A stretch of 64,000 bases of DNA from Elymus sibiricus (lineage: Eukaryota > Streptophyta > Magnoliopsida > Poales > Poaceae): NCBI GenBank assembly GCA_039707655.1, contig CM077665.1, forward strand, positions 307,334,486-307,398,485, read 5' to 3'. Made by a program: the position numbers and the translations under genes. Below, one piece after another: positions 10,415 through 23,355 of the stretch. The notes under the pieces are model-generated. The model was not told the origin of the DNA and searched no databases. It saw only the letters and a list, made by a program, of their open reading frames with translations. Each line of letters opens with the position of its first letter. Position 1 is the first letter of the stretch.

Positions 10415-13257
10415 GCACCCCCAAGCTTAATTCCTGCTCGTCCTCGAGTAGGTAAATGACAAAAACATAATTTTTGATGTGACATGCTACCCATTATGTA
10501 ATCTTTGGTGTGTATGTTCATTGAGAAATGATGAATTAACAAACAATAACATAGTAATATTTATAAGTATAAGAAACAAAATCATTAATTCTTCAAAGTA
10601 TACGATCCTAAAAGAATGTTTACCCCTATTCATCTTTATTATATTAGCAAGGCATGACTCCGTTTTCACCACATAGATACAAATGTTAAGCACCACGGTG
10701 TCCAAGTCAGGCAATTGGATCGTACTTTTTCAATATGCATCAACTTTTTATTCTTCACGCAATACATGAGCGTGAACCATGGGATATAGCATATAGGTGG
10801 AATAGAATATGGTGGTAGGTATCAAAGGGGTAAAAAGTGGAGAAGAGAGTCTCGCATCAACTAGGCGTACCAACAAGCTATGGAGATGCTCATCGATAGA
10901 TATCAATGCGAGGAGTAGGGATTGCCATGCAAATGATGCACTAGAGCTATAAGTGTATGAAAGCTCAACTGAAGCTAAGTGGGGTGTGCATCAAACTTGC
11001 TTGCTCATGAAGACCACATGCATTTGAGGAAGCCCGTTATAGGAATATACAAGCCAAGTTTATTATATGAAAAGATAATTCCCACTAGCATATGGAAGTG
11101 TCAACATAGGAGATTCTCTATATGAAGAACATGGTGCCACTTTGAGGCACAAGTTTGGTAAAGGATAGTAGCAAAGTCCCATCTCTCTTTTCTCTCATTT
11201 CTTTTTTGATATGGTGGGCTTTTCTCTTTTTTTATGCCTCCCCCATTTTCTCTTTTTTATATGGTGGGCTCATTTGGCCTCCCCCATTTTTATTTCATTT
11301 TTCGCCTGGAGTCTCATCCCGACTTGTGGGGGAATCATAGTCTCCATCATCCTTTCCTCACTGGGACAATGGTCTAATAATGATGATCATCACACCTTCA
11401 TTTACTTACAACTCAACATGAAGAACTGATAGGAAGATATGACTCTGTGTGAATGCCTCTGGCAGTGTACCAGGATGTGCAATGATCTAGCGTGACATGT
11501 ATCAAAAATATGAAGAACAGTGGCTTTGCCACCAATACTATGTCAGCTCTATATGATCATGCAAAGCATTATGAGTATGAACGAACTAGTCATATGTAGT
11601 GACGATGGAATTTGCATGACAATATATCTCGGAATGGCTATGAAAATGTCATAATAGGTAGGTATGTTGGCTGTTTTGAGGAAGATATAATGAGGCTTAT
11701 GTACAACAGAGCGTATCATGTCACGGGGTTTGGATGCACCGGCGAATATTTGCACCGATCCTCGAGGTGAGAATGGGCTATGCACGGTATTGAAGAGGCT
11801 AGCAAATATGAGAAGGTGAAGATGCATATGTCCATGGTATCACATTAGTCATGAAGAACTCACATACTTATTGCAAAGTTTTATTAGTTTTATCATAAAT
11901 CAAAGTACTCCTCGCATGCCCCTAGGGAGGAGGTTGGTAGGAGTTAACCATCGCGCGCCCCCGACTCAAAACAACACTAGGATTTTAACGAGGAATATAA
12001 ATGCTCACACATCATCACCATGCCTCTTTAATTTTTAGATGAATAACAAGTTAACACCTCTTATCTCGAAACTTCTACGAATCAACTTTTTTGGACTCAC
12101 ACCTTTTTCATATTACTACATCAATGTCATTAACCCACAACTTCTCTACATGTGCTACACGATGGTTTTGATTATCATTCAGTGAATACCTAATATTCTT
12201 GGACTAGTCTTATGACCCATGCAAATTACCATCACTATTACTCAGCTCTCAAACAAATATAAGTGAAGAACGAGAGCATAATATTTCTATAAAATCTACA
12301 CGCCACCGTGCTCAAAAAGATATAAGTGAAGTACTAGAGCAACTGCCTAGCTCAAAAGATATAAGTGAAGCACATAGAGTATTCTAGCAAATTATCATGA
12401 AGGTGTGTATCTCTCAAATAGGTGTGTCCAGAAAATAATGATTGTGACAAACTGAAAGTAAAAGCAAACAAAAGCAAACGACGCTCCAAGCAAAACACAT
12501 ATCATGTGATGAATAAAAATATAGCTCCAAGTTACATATCGATGGATTGAGACGAAAGAGGGGATGCCTTCCGGGGCATCCCCAAGCTTAGACGCTTGAG
12601 TCTCCTTAGAATTATACTTGGGGTGCCTTGGGCATCCCCAAGCTTGGGCTCTTGCTACTTCTTATTCCGTAGTCCATCGTGATCGCACGCAAAACTTGAA
12701 AACTTCAATCACACAAAACTCAACAAAACTTCGTGAGATCCGTTAGTATGAGAAACATATTGCATACTTGAGGTACTGTGATAAATTGATTCAAATTCAT
12801 TTTTTCATAATAGGTACTTTATTCTAACTTTCCCATGGCTTACACCCCCTGATATAGTCCATGGCATAATCAAAACAAGCAAACTATGCAAGCAAAACAT
12901 AATCAGTTTAAAACAGAATAGTCTGTAGCAATCTCTAAAGAGACCATACTTCTATAACTCTAAAAATTGTGAAAACTTAGGACAACGTAAAGAATTTGTA
13001 TATCAATACTTTGTTAAAATTTCAGATCATTATCACGCTCTAGTAAAAAACTAAAATTCCTGCACTGGAGTCAAAGTTTCTGTTTCAGATTCAGCATCGT
13101 TTCTACTCATCTTGTGAATCATCCCAAAGGCTTTACTTGGAAGAAACACTAATTAAAACATAAAAACATAATCATTACAGAGGCAACAATCATGTTATCA
13201 CACAAAAACAGAAAGGAAAAACAAAAATAAAGATATTGGGTTGCCTCCCAACAAGCG
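10415..13257 (-). other. Non-coding 3' region of B with conserved hairpins
   Basis: About 2.8 kb, shared with H (20514-23339) and, in opposite orientation, with D (36388-39271). No supported gene. It has a perfect hairpin at 12560-12583 (GGGGATGCC, loop TTCCGG, GGCATCCCC). A second longer stem lies at 12617-12642 (CTTGGGGTGCC against GGCATCCCCAAG with one bulge). Similar stems occur in H and D. It ends in a polypurine tract at the LTR. Confidence 0.7.
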
Positions 13258-14184
13258 CTATTGTTTTATGCCCCTAGCGAGGCATAATGCATAGTTACAA
13301 GTGTTGTCATCTTTGACACTCAACCCGTAGGTAGCTCTCATGATTGATTCATAAGGTGGTTTAATTCTCTTCCTAGGGAAGTGTTCCACCCCTTTCTTTA
13401 ATTGGAATTGAAATCTTATGTTTCCCTCTTTCATATCAATAATTGCACCTATAGTTCGTAAAAATGGCCTTCCAAGTATTATGGGACAAGAAGGATTGCA
13501 ATCAATATCGAGAACAATGAAATCTACAGGCACATAATTTTTGTTTGCAATAATAAGCACAACATTCATTCTACCTAAAGGTTTCTTGATGGTAGAATCC
13601 GCAAGATGCAAGTTTAGGGAACACTCTTCAATATTAGTGAGACCAAGCACATCACATAAAGTTTTGGGTATAGTTGAAACACTAGCACCAAGGTCACACA
13701 AAGCATTGCATTCATATTTATTTATCTTTATTTTGATAGTAGGTTCCCACTCATCATGCAATTTTCTAGGAATAGAAATTTCAAGCTCAAGTTTTTCATC
13801 ATAAGCTTTTATCATAGCTTCTACTATATGTTCGGTAAAAGCTTTGTTTTGTTCATAAGCATTGGGTGAGCTAATAATGGATTGCAGCAAGGAAATACAT
13901 TCTACTAAAGAGCATTTATCATAATTAAAGTCCTTGTAATCCAAGATAGTGGGCACATCACTAGTTAAAGTTTTGACCTCTCCAAACCCATTTTTTTCAG
14001 TTTTAGCATTAGAATCATCACCCTCCAAGCAAACATGACGCTCCTTAACTAAAGTTGAATCATCTCCAGTCCCTTTATCATTTATATTCTGAGATGTAAA
14101 CAAAGATTCAATAGGAGAAACTCCAATCATTTTAAGATCTTCATCATGATTCATAACCGGGAAAGATTCCGGTTTAGCAGCCAT
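13258..14184 (-). CDS. Gag C-terminus / retropepsin of B
   Basis: 308-codon frame beginning MAAKPESFPVMNHDEDLK. About 120 residues of charged linker (GVSPIESLFTSQN, LEGDDSNAKTEK) lead to a retropepsin domain near residues 145-270. The domain has CDLGASVSTIPKTLCDVLGL as catalytic segment and CPIILGRPFLRTIGAIID near its end. The C-terminus is basic (FPRKRIKPPYESIM). The frame is open, but the upstream gag frame in phase with it carries two stops, so the ATG at 14184 may not be the original start. The homologous domain of D is broken. It probably matured Gag in trans or is a relic. Confidence 0.75.
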   Translation of the reverse strand: MAAKPESFPVMNHDEDLKMIGVSPIESLFTSQNINDKGTGDDSTLVKERHVCLEGDDSNAKTEKNGFGEVKTLTSDVPTILDYKDFNYDKCSLVECISLLQSIISSPNAYEQNKAFTEHIVEAMIKAYDEKLELEISIPRKLHDEWEPTIKIKINKYECNALCDLGASVSTIPKTLCDVLGLTNIEECSLNLHLADSTIKKPLGRMNVVLIIANKNYVPVDFIVLDIDCNPSCPIILGRPFLRTIGAIIDMKEGNIRFQFQLKKGVEHFPRKRIKPPYESIMRATYGLSVKDDNTCNYALCLARGIKQ

Positions 14185-14448
14185 CCTATTTACTAGAGTG
14201 GTTTGCTTATCAGATATTTTTCATAACAATTCTTCAGTGTGAGCAAATTATGATTGAAGGCTAGATACCTCTTTATTGATTTCATCAAGTTGCATACTAA
14301 TAGCATCAAGCAAAATTGAATGTTCCTTTATTTTAGACGTGAAGAATTTATTATGCTCAAAATGTGAAGACAAGAAGGATTTCACAGAACCCTCTAATTC
14401 TGACATTCTTTTATAATAGGAGATATTGTGGAATCTTTCCTCAGACAT
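14185..14448 (-). pseudogene. Capsid-less gag remnant of B
   Basis: From ATG 14448 (MSEERFHNISYYKRMSELEG) the frame encodes a helical, coiled-coil-like stretch (SELEGSVKSFLSSHFEHN, DAISMQLDEINKEVSSL). It is comparable to the region after the capsid in D (SDLENTIKEFINSQKVF). TAA at 14248-14250 and TGA at 14221-14223 interrupt it before it joins the protease frame in phase. The capsid domain itself (about 300 codons in D) is absent. The same GTGGTCACC leader precedes the ATG in B and D. Confidence 0.65.
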
Positions 14449-14643
14449 GGTGACCACACAAGCAAAACAAGCAAGACAAGTAAACTAGCAAGTATAGCAA
14501 ACTAGAAGCAAACTAGTAACTAGCAATGGTAATTATTTTTGTATTTTTGATTTTTATGAGACAAACTAAATATAACAGCAAGTAAAAACAAGAACAAGTG
14601 AATGAAATTTTGTGCGAAGTTACTTGATAGTTGGTGATGGTAT

Positions 14644-14661
14644 TCCCCGGCAACGGCGCCA
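14644..14661 (-). other. Primer binding site of B
   Basis: Reverse complement is TGGCGCCGTTGCCGGGGA, an exact tRNA-Asp-type primer site 11 bases from the LTR edge at 14673. Confidence 0.9.
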
Positions 14662-14672
14662 GAAATCCTTCC

Positions 14673-16173
14673 TGATACTCGTGATCTGCGTTGGGTTTTC
14701 CGTGAAGAGGAACGGGAAATCGCAGCACAAAGTGGGTAAGTATTTCCCTCAGTTATGAAACCAAGGTTTATCAAACCAATAGGAATACCAATCCTCAACC
14801 GTCTTCAGTTGCTGCACACAAAAGAACAAACAACTTGCACCCAACGCCGACAAGAGGGTCGTCAATACCCTTGATCTCGTTATTTGCAAGCAAGTGAGTT
14901 GTGTAGATAATTGTAGATAATAGTAAAGTTCAAAATAAAATAAAAGGTAATAAAACAACAAGGTAATGATAGATATATAAGTGAATAGACCCGGGGGCCA
15001 TAGAGTTCTCTAGTGGCATTTCTCATAAGCAAAACATACGGTGGGTAAACAAATTACTGTTGGGCAATTGATAGAAAAGCAAATAATTATGCGATGTTCA
15101 CGGCAATGATCATGTGTATATAGGCATCACGTCCATAAGCAAATAGGCAGACTCCTGCCTGCGCCTACTACTATTACTCCACTTCAAGAGCGCTTCTATG
15201 CTTGCCTCTCTACGTATTAAGTTCATGAAAAACTGAGTAATGCTTGGAGAACGATGACATGATGTAGACAAAGAGTACTCAACTAATGTAAGTAAACCCC
15301 ATCGTTTTATCCTTAGTAGCAACAACACAAGGATGCAACTTGTCCCCTTCTTTCGTTGGGATATAGAAACTCGTCAGGTTGAACCTACTACAACGCACCA
15401 CTCCCACCGAAGAAATATCAATCTAGTTGGCCAAACTATCTCAATAGACCGGAGAGCATTACGAAGCTATGATGATCATGCAAATAAGAATCATAGTAAT
15501 CAGGTTTGACTCAAATACTTTTCATGAATAATCTGAACATAAACTCATAATTCATCAGATCCCAACAAACACACTATACAAAGGGATCACATCCGATAGA
15601 TCAAGGCAAATATGCGATTAACATTGTATTGAAGATCAAGAGAGAGATAGAGATTGCCATCTAGGTACTACCTATGAACCCGTAGGTCTGTGGTGAACTA
15701 CTCACACATCATGGTGAGGGCAGCAAGGTTGATGAAGAGGTCCTCCGTGATTTATCTCCCCTCCGGCAGGGTGCCGGAATGGAGGTGTAGATGGCCTCCC
15801 GTCGGAACAGAGACTTGCGGCGGCGGAAAAAGTGTTTCGTGAGTGCTTCTGGAGTTTCTAGGGTATTTGTGAATTTATAGGCTAGAGAACGACGTCGGGG
15901 GGTGCTCTAGGGGCCCACCACCGAAGCTTCTAGGTCTTGTATTGGTCCAGAAAAAATCACCAAAAAGTTTCGTGGCAATTAGACTCCGTTTAGTATTGTA
16001 ACTCTGAAAAGGCAAAAACACGCAGAAAACAGGAACTGGCACTAGGCACTGGGTCAATAGGTTAGTGCTCAAAAATATTATAAATTGGTAAATAAATACC
16101 CAAAAAGTATCCTAGAATGATAATATGTCAGGATGGAACAATCAAAAATTATGGATACGTTGGAGACGTATCA
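14673..16173 (-). repeat. 5' LTR of B
   Basis: 1501 bp. Plus strand TGATACTCGTGATCTGCG to GGAGACGTATCA. It pairs with 8904-10414. Transcription of the element would start in this copy and run leftwards. Confidence 0.93.
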
Positions 16174-16178
16174 AGGTG

Positions 16179-17827
16179 AATCATCATTAATTCTTTGGGA
16201 ATCCCGTTCTATTCTTTTAGGATGACCTTCTGGGTAGAGAGGTTCTTGGGTCATACGACCTCCCCTAGTCATTACTTTAACAACATGATCATTCATATTA
16301 TAGTTTATTTCAGCGAGAAAATCATTTTGTCACTTAGCAACTTGGTCTAGTTGGGTGTGAACCATAGAAGCATGTTTACCTGGACCTTTTACATCATTAG
16401 CAATTCTAAACATCAAGTCACTTAAGCGGTCTATCATCATGGCATTACGTCTCAATTGATCCTTAACATAATTGTTGAAGTGTTCTTGCTTAACATCATA
16501 ATTATCATATTTATCCATGCATTGTTCATGAGACTTAGTGTAAGGTATATCATTTTCACTAAAGGAACGGAGAGAGTTTACCTCTACTACCTGTGTGGGG
16601 TTATCAAGTCCATGTATTTCTTCAATTGGTGGTAATTTCTTGATATCCTCAATTTTAATACCTTTCTCCTTCATAGATCTTTTTGCTTCTTGCATATCTT
16701 CAGGGTTGAGGAATAGAATACCTCTTTTCTATTGAATAGGTTCTGGAGGTGGTTCAGGAAGTGTCCAATCATCGGCATTTTGCAATATGTTATTCAATAA
16801 TTCTTCAGCTTGACTGATAGTTCTTTCCCTGAAAACACAACCAGCACAACTATCTAGGAAGTCCCTAGAAGCATCGGTTAATCCATTATAAAAGATATCG
16901 AGAATTTTATTTTTCTTAAGAGGACAATCAGGCAAAGCTCTAAGTAACCGGAGAAGCCTCCCCCAAGCTTGAGGGAGATTCTCTTCTTCAATTTGCACAA
17001 AGTTAAATATTTCCTGTAAGGCAACTTGTTTCTTATGAGCAGGAAAATATTTTATAGAAAAATAATGGAGCATATCCTCGGGACTATGCATACAACCAGG
17101 AGCAAGAGAAAGAAACCATTCCTTGGCCTCGCCTTTTAGAGAGGAAGGAAAAAGCTTAAGGATATAATAGTAGCGTATCTTTTCATCATTGGTAAACAGA
17201 GCAGCAATATCATTCAGTTTCATAAGGTGTTCGACAACAGTTTCATTTTCATAACCGTGGAAAGGATCATATTCTACTATAGGAATTAACTTAGGGTCAA
17301 CAAATAATTCATAATCCTTATCAGTAACAAATATAGGAGAAGTAGCAAATTTAGGATCATATTTCATTTTCTCCATCATAGATTTTTTCTTTCAGTTTGC
17401 ATAGTAGTTTTTTCAAATCATCTCTATTTTCACAAGTAAAGAAATCACTAGATGTTTCCTTATCCATAACATAACCTTCGAGTACATGAGGCAATTCATA
17501 TCTATTAGGAGAGCGAGGTGTAACAGGTGATTCAAAGTCCTCATCAGTTTCAGCATTTTCAAGTTCTCTAGCTTTTGCAATATGAGCATCATGTAATTCA
17601 TTCACTGGCACAGTTTCAGTTTCAACATGTGTTGCAATAGTATCATCATTAATTTCAGAGGTAGCATCATCAAGTTCATGTGACATATCAGGACGATCAA
17701 CAGGTGGTGGTGTAACAAGCTGATTCAAAACAATAGGTGAATCAAAAGCAGAGCTAGATGGTAGTTCCTTACCTCCTCTCGTGCGAGAGGGGATGATCTT
17801 AGTTCGATTATCTTTCAGATTCTTCAT
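16179..17827 (-). pseudogene. Gag region of A
   Basis: Starts at ATG 17827 (MKNLKDNRTKIIPSRTRGGK) and parallels A0. The acidic N-terminal region is followed by a frameshift at about 17381-17388, where a T run on the plus strand is one base longer than in A0. The capsid domain then follows (VEHLMKLNDIAALF, LPQAWGRLLRLLRALPDCP). TAG at 16729-16731 stands where A0 has AAG. The frame continues through KDQLRRNAMMIDRLSDLMFR to 16179, where the B target duplication lies. Gag would form the particle shell. Two lesions plus the B insertion inactivate it. Confidence 0.85.
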
Positions 17828-17874
17828 AGTGGCAATTGGATATCCTCAAGTTAACACAATATATAGAGTTATGC

Positions 17875-17892
17875 TCTCCAGCAACGGCACCA
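17875..17892 (-). other. Decayed primer binding site of A
   Basis: Reverse complement TGGTGCCGTTGCTGGAGA differs from TGGCGCCGTTGCCGGGGA at three positions, all transitions, and lies 11 bases from the LTR at 17904. Confidence 0.75.
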
Positions 17893-18937
17893 GAAAAAGG
17901 TCTTGATAACCCACAAGTATAGGGGATCGCGACAGTCTTCACGGGTAGTATTTCACCCTAATTTATTGATTAGACACAAGGGGAGCCAAAGAATATTAAT
18001 TGGCCTTGACAGTTGAGTTGTCAATTCAACCACACCTGGGATATCTCTCAGCAGCAAAGGTTTAGTAGCACGGCAAATAGTAGTAGCAAATGTAACAGTA
18101 GTAGCGACAGCAGCAATTTTGTAGCAGGTGTGACAGTAGCAGTAGCAATAGTAACTTAGCAAGATTCAGTATAAGTAAAGCGTAGGCACGTGGATCAGTG
18201 ATGGATAATGATTTAGATGACATTGATCATATAACAATTACACACTAGGGCGACACGGAACTAGCTCCAATTCATCAATATAATGTAGGCATGTATTCCG
18301 TATATAGTCATACGTGCTTGCGATAAGAACTTGCATGCCATCTTTCGTCCTACCCTCCCGTGGTAGCGGGGTCCTATTGGAAACTAAGGGATATTAAGGC
18401 CTCCTTTTAATAGAGAACCGGAACAAAGCATTAAGACATGGTGAGTACATGAGGTCCTCAAACTACGGCAATCACCGGAAAGAATCCCAATTATTGTCAC
18501 CTTGGGGTATGCAGATCAAGACACGTAATAGGTACATACAACGTGCAAGATAGGATCCAAATCAATCTGAGAGAAAATATAATATGTTCAGATCTGAAAT
18601 CATGGCACTCAGGCCTTAGTGACAAGCATTAAGCATAGCAAAGTCATAGCAACATCAATCTCAGAACATAGTGGATACTAGGGATCAAGCCCTGTCAAAC
18701 TTAACTCGATTACATGATCAATCTCATCCAATCCCACCACCGTCCAACAAGCCTACAAAGGAATTACTCACTCCCGGTGGTGAGCATCATGGCGGTGTTG
18801 ATGGAGAAGGGTTGGTGATGACGACAACGACGATTTCCCTTCTCCGGAGCCCCAAACGGACTCCAGATCAGCCCTCCCGAGGAAGAACAGGAGGTGGCGG
18901 CGGCTTCGTCTTGTGAAACACGATGAAAACTTCTCCC

Positions 18938-20513
18938 TGATACTTGTGATCTACGTTGGGTTTTCCGTGAAGAGGAACGGGTAATTGCAGCACAAAGCGA
19001 ATAAGTATTCCCCTCAGTTATGAAACCAAGGTTTATCGAACCAATAGGAATATCAATCCTCATCCGTCTTCAGCGGCTGCACACAAATGAACAAACGACT
19101 TGCACCCAACGCGGGCAAGAGGGTTGTCAGTCCCCTTGATCTTGTTATTTGCAAGCAAATGAGTTGTGTAGATAATTGTTGATAAATATAAAATGCAAAA
19201 TAAAATAAAAGATAAATAAAGGCAGCAAGGTAATAATAGCGTTTGCGAATATATAAGTGAATATACCTGGGGGTATAGTGTTCTCTAGTGGCATCTCTCA
19301 TGTAGGCAGCATACGGTGGGTAAACAAATTACTGTTGGGCAATTGATAGAAAAGCGGATAGTTATGTGATGTTCACGGCAATGATCATGTATATATAGGC
19401 ATCACGTCCATAAGAAAATACGCCGATTCCTTCCTGCACCTACTACTATTACTCCACTCATCGACCGCTATCCAACATGCATCTAGAGTATTAAGTAAAA
19501 CAGAGTAATGCTTGGAGAACGATGACATGATGTAGACAAAGTAAACTCAAACAATATGAATGAACCCCATCATTTTATCCTTAGTAGCAACAACACAAAG
19601 ACGCATCTTGTCCCCTACTTTGTCACTGGGATATATAAACTCGCCAGGTTGAACCTACCACAACGCACCACTCCCACCGATGAAATATCAATCTACTTGG
19701 CCAAGCATATCAATAGATCAGAGAGCATTACGAAGCTATAATGATCCTGCACATAAGAGATAATATAATTCAGAGGCATCTCAAAAACTTTTCATGAATA
19801 ATCTGAACATAAACCCACAATTCATCGGATCCCAACAAATACACCGCACAATAGGATTACATCGGATAGATTAAAGTGAAGATGCGATGACCATTGTATT
19901 GAAGATCATAAGAGAGAGAGAGATTGCCATCTAGGTACTAGCTATGGACCCGTAGGTCTGTGGTGAACTACTCACACATCATCATGAGGGCAACAAGGTT
20001 GATGAAGAGGCCCTCCGTGATCAATCCCCCCTCCGACAGGGTGCCGTAACGAAGCTCCAGATGGCCTCGCAATGGAACAAAGACTTGCGGCCGCGGAAAA
20101 AGGGTTTCGGGACTGCTTCTGGGGTTTTCACAATATTAGAGAATTTATAGGCCGAAGAGGGACGTCGGGATGCCCGAGGGGGCCACCACATATCAGGGGG
20201 CGCCCGTCCAGGGCGCGCCCTGATGTGTGGTGGGGCCCTCGCGTGCCTCCCGGCTTCCTTCCGAAGCTTCTAGGTCTTCATATAGTCCAGAAAAAACCGT
20301 CAAAAAGTTTCATGGTAATTGGACTTGGTTTAGTACCGTAAACCCGCAAAGGCAAAAACACGCAGAAAACAGCAACTGGCACTAGGCACTGGGTTAATAG
20401 GTTAGTGCTCAAAAATATTATAAATTGGTAAATAATGACCTGAAAAGTATCCTAGAATGATAATATATCAGCATGGAACAATAAAAAGTTATAGATACGT
20501 TGGAGACGTATCA
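18938..20513 (-). repeat. 3' LTR of H
   Basis: 1576 bp. Plus strand starts TGATACTTGTGATCTACG and ends GGAGACGTATCA. It has a GC-rich hairpin at 20178-20238 (GGGGCCACCACATATCAGGG with GCCCTGATGTGTGGTGGGGC). Confidence 0.92.
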
Positions 20514-23339
20514 AGCATCCCCAAGCTTAATTCCTGCTCGTCCCTGAGTAGGTAAATGATGAAAACAGAATTTCTGATGTGACATGCTATCCACTATGTA
20601 ATCTTATTCTGGTATGCTCATTGAGAAAAGATGAATCAACAAATATTAACATAGCAATATTCAAAGTGTAAGAAACAGAATTGTTAATTCTTAAAAGTAT
20701 ACGATTCTTAAGAATTTTTTACCCCCCATTCATCTTATTGTATTAGGAAAGCATGGCTCCATCTTCAGCACGTTAATACAACTGTTAAGCACCACGGTGT
20801 CCAAGTCAGGCAATTGGTTCATATTTTTTCAATATGCATCAACTTTTTATTCTTCAGGCAATACATGAGCGTGAGCCATTCGACATAGCATTTAGGTGGA
20901 ATAGAATATGGTGGTAGATATCAAAGGGGTAGGAAGTGGAGAAGATAGTCTCACATCAACTAGGCGTACCAACGGGCTATGGAGATGCCCATCGATAGAT
21001 GTCAATGCGAGGAGTAGGGATTGCCATGCAAATGATGCACTAGAGCTATAAGTGTATGAAAGCTCAAATGAAGCTAAGTGGGGTGTGCATCCAACTTGCT
21101 TGCTCATGAAGACCTTGGGCATTTGAGGAAGCCCGTCATAGGAATATACAAGCCAAGTTTGTAATAATGAATAAGTAATTCCCACTAGCATATGAAAGTG
21201 ATATATCATGAGACTCTCTACATGAGGAACATGGTGCCACTTTGAGGCACAAGTGTGGTAAAGGATAGTAGCAAAGTCCCTTCTCTCATTTTCTCTCATT
21301 TTTTTGAATGGATGGTGGGCTCATTTGGCCTCCCCCATCTTTATTTTCATCCGGAGTCTCATCTCGACTTATGGGAGAATCATCATCTCCATCATTCTTT
21401 CCTCACTTGGACAATGCTCTAATAATGATGATCATCACACTTTTATTTACTTACAACTCAACGTGGAGAACTGATATGAAGATATGACTCTGAATGAATA
21501 CCCCTGGCAGTGTACCAGGATGTGCAATGATCTAGAGTGACATGTATCAAAAACATTATGGAGGTGGCTTTGCCACAAATACTATGTCAGCTCTATATGA
21601 TCATGCAAAGCAATATGACGATGAACGAACTAGTAATGTGAAGTGACGATGGAATTTGCATGGCAATATATCTCGGAATGGCTATGGAAATGCCATGATA
21701 GGTAGTTATTGTGGCTGTTTTGAGGAAGATATAATAAGGCTTATGTGCAACAGAGCGTGTCATGTCATGGGGTTTGGATGTACCGGCGAAAGTTGCACCG
21801 ATCCTCGAGGTGAGAACGGGCTATGCACGGTACCGAAGAGGCCAGCAAATTATGAAAAGGTGAGATTGCGTATGTCAATGGTTTAACATTATTCATAAAG
21901 AACTCATATACTTATTGCAAAGTTTTATTAGTTTATCATAAATCAAAGTACTAATCGCATGCCCCAAGGGAAGAGGTTGGTAGGAGTTAACCATCGTGCG
22001 CTTCCGACCCGAAACAACACTAGGATTTCAATGAGGAATAGAAATGCTCACACATCATCACCATGCCTCTTTAATTTTTAGATGAACAAAAAGTTGAACC
22101 CCTCTTAATATCGACACTTCTATGGCTTAAAAATTATGAACTCACACCTATTTCATATTACTACATCAATATCATTAACCCACAATTTCTTTATATGTGC
22201 TACATGATGGTTTTGATTATCACTCTTTGTATACCTAATATTTTTGGACTAGTCTATATGACCCATGCAAATTACCATCACTATTTATTAACTCTCAAAC
22301 AAATATAAGTGAAGCACGAGAGTGAAATCATTTCTATAAAATGTACACGCCACCGTGCTCAAAAAGATATAAGTGAAGTACTAGAGCAACTTCTAAGCTC
22401 AAAAGATATAAGTGAATCACATAGAGTATTCTAACAAATTATGATGAAGGTGTGTCTCTCTTAAATAGGTGTGTCCAGCAAACAATGATTGTGGCAAACT
22501 GAAAGTAAAAGCAAACAAAAGCAAACGACACTCCAAGCAAAACTCATATCATGTGACGAATAAAAATATAGCTGCAGGTGACATTCCGATGGATTTGAGA
22601 CGGAAGAGGGGATGCCTTCCGGGGCATCCCCAAGTTTATATGCTTGAGTCTCCTTTAAAATATTACCTTGGGGTGCCTTGGTCATCCCCAAGCTTAGGCT
22701 CTTGCTACTCCTTATTCCTTTGTCCATCAAGATAACACCCAAAACTTGAAAAGTTCAATCACACAAAACTCAACAAAACCTCGTGAGATTCGTTAGTATA
22801 AGAAACATATTGCATACTTTAAGTACTGTTGTAAATTGATTCAAATTTCAAAAATGCATAATAGGTACTGTATTCTAACTTCTCCATGGCTTATACCCCC
22901 CGATACAATCCATAGTTTAATCAAAATAAACAATTATGCAAGCAAAAACAGAATCTGTCTAAAACAGAACAGTCTGTAGAAATCTGTAGATACCCTATAC
23001 TTATGTAACTCTAAAAAATCTGAAACATTAGGACAACATCGAAAATTTGTTTATCAACACTGTGTAAAAAATTTAGATCATTATCACGCTCAAGCAAAAA
23101 ATGAAAATTCATGTACTGGAGTCAAAAGTTTCTGTTTTGTTTCAGCATTGATTCTACTCATCTTGTGAGTCATCCCAAAGGCTTTACTTGGAAAAAACAC
23201 TAATTTAAACACAAAAACATAATCATTACATAGGCAATAATCATGCTATTAAAAATAAACAGAAAGAGCAAAAAATTAAAGATAACTATTGGGTTGCCTC
23301 CCAACAAGCGCTATCGTTTTATGCCCCTAGCTTGGCATG
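20514..23339 (-). other. Non-coding 3' region of H
   Basis: About 2.8 kb matching B 10415-13257 throughout by eye (for example the shared segments around GTGCACTAGAGC-like and CATGCCTCTTTAATTTTTAG). No supported gene. It has a perfect hairpin at 22608-22631 (GGGGATGCC / GGCATCCCC) as in B and D. The left end AGCATCCCCAAGCTT is the polypurine tract side. Confidence 0.7.
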
Positions 23340-23355
23340 ATGATTTCAATGATGC

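Larger units (their letters stand above)
8904..16173 (-). mobile_element. Non-autonomous gypsy element B (gag capsid lost)
   Basis: 7270 bp on the minus strand. Target duplication AGGTG lies at 8899-8903 and 16174-16178. LTRs are 8904-10414 and 14673-16173. The primer site is at 14644-14661 and a polypurine tract next to 10414 reads GCTTGGGGGTGC on the minus strand. Coding content is only a gag C-terminal remnant and a protease (13258-14448). Relative to element D (same family) the capsid part of gag is missing, and there is no polymerase. Movement would need proteins supplied in trans. Confidence 0.93.
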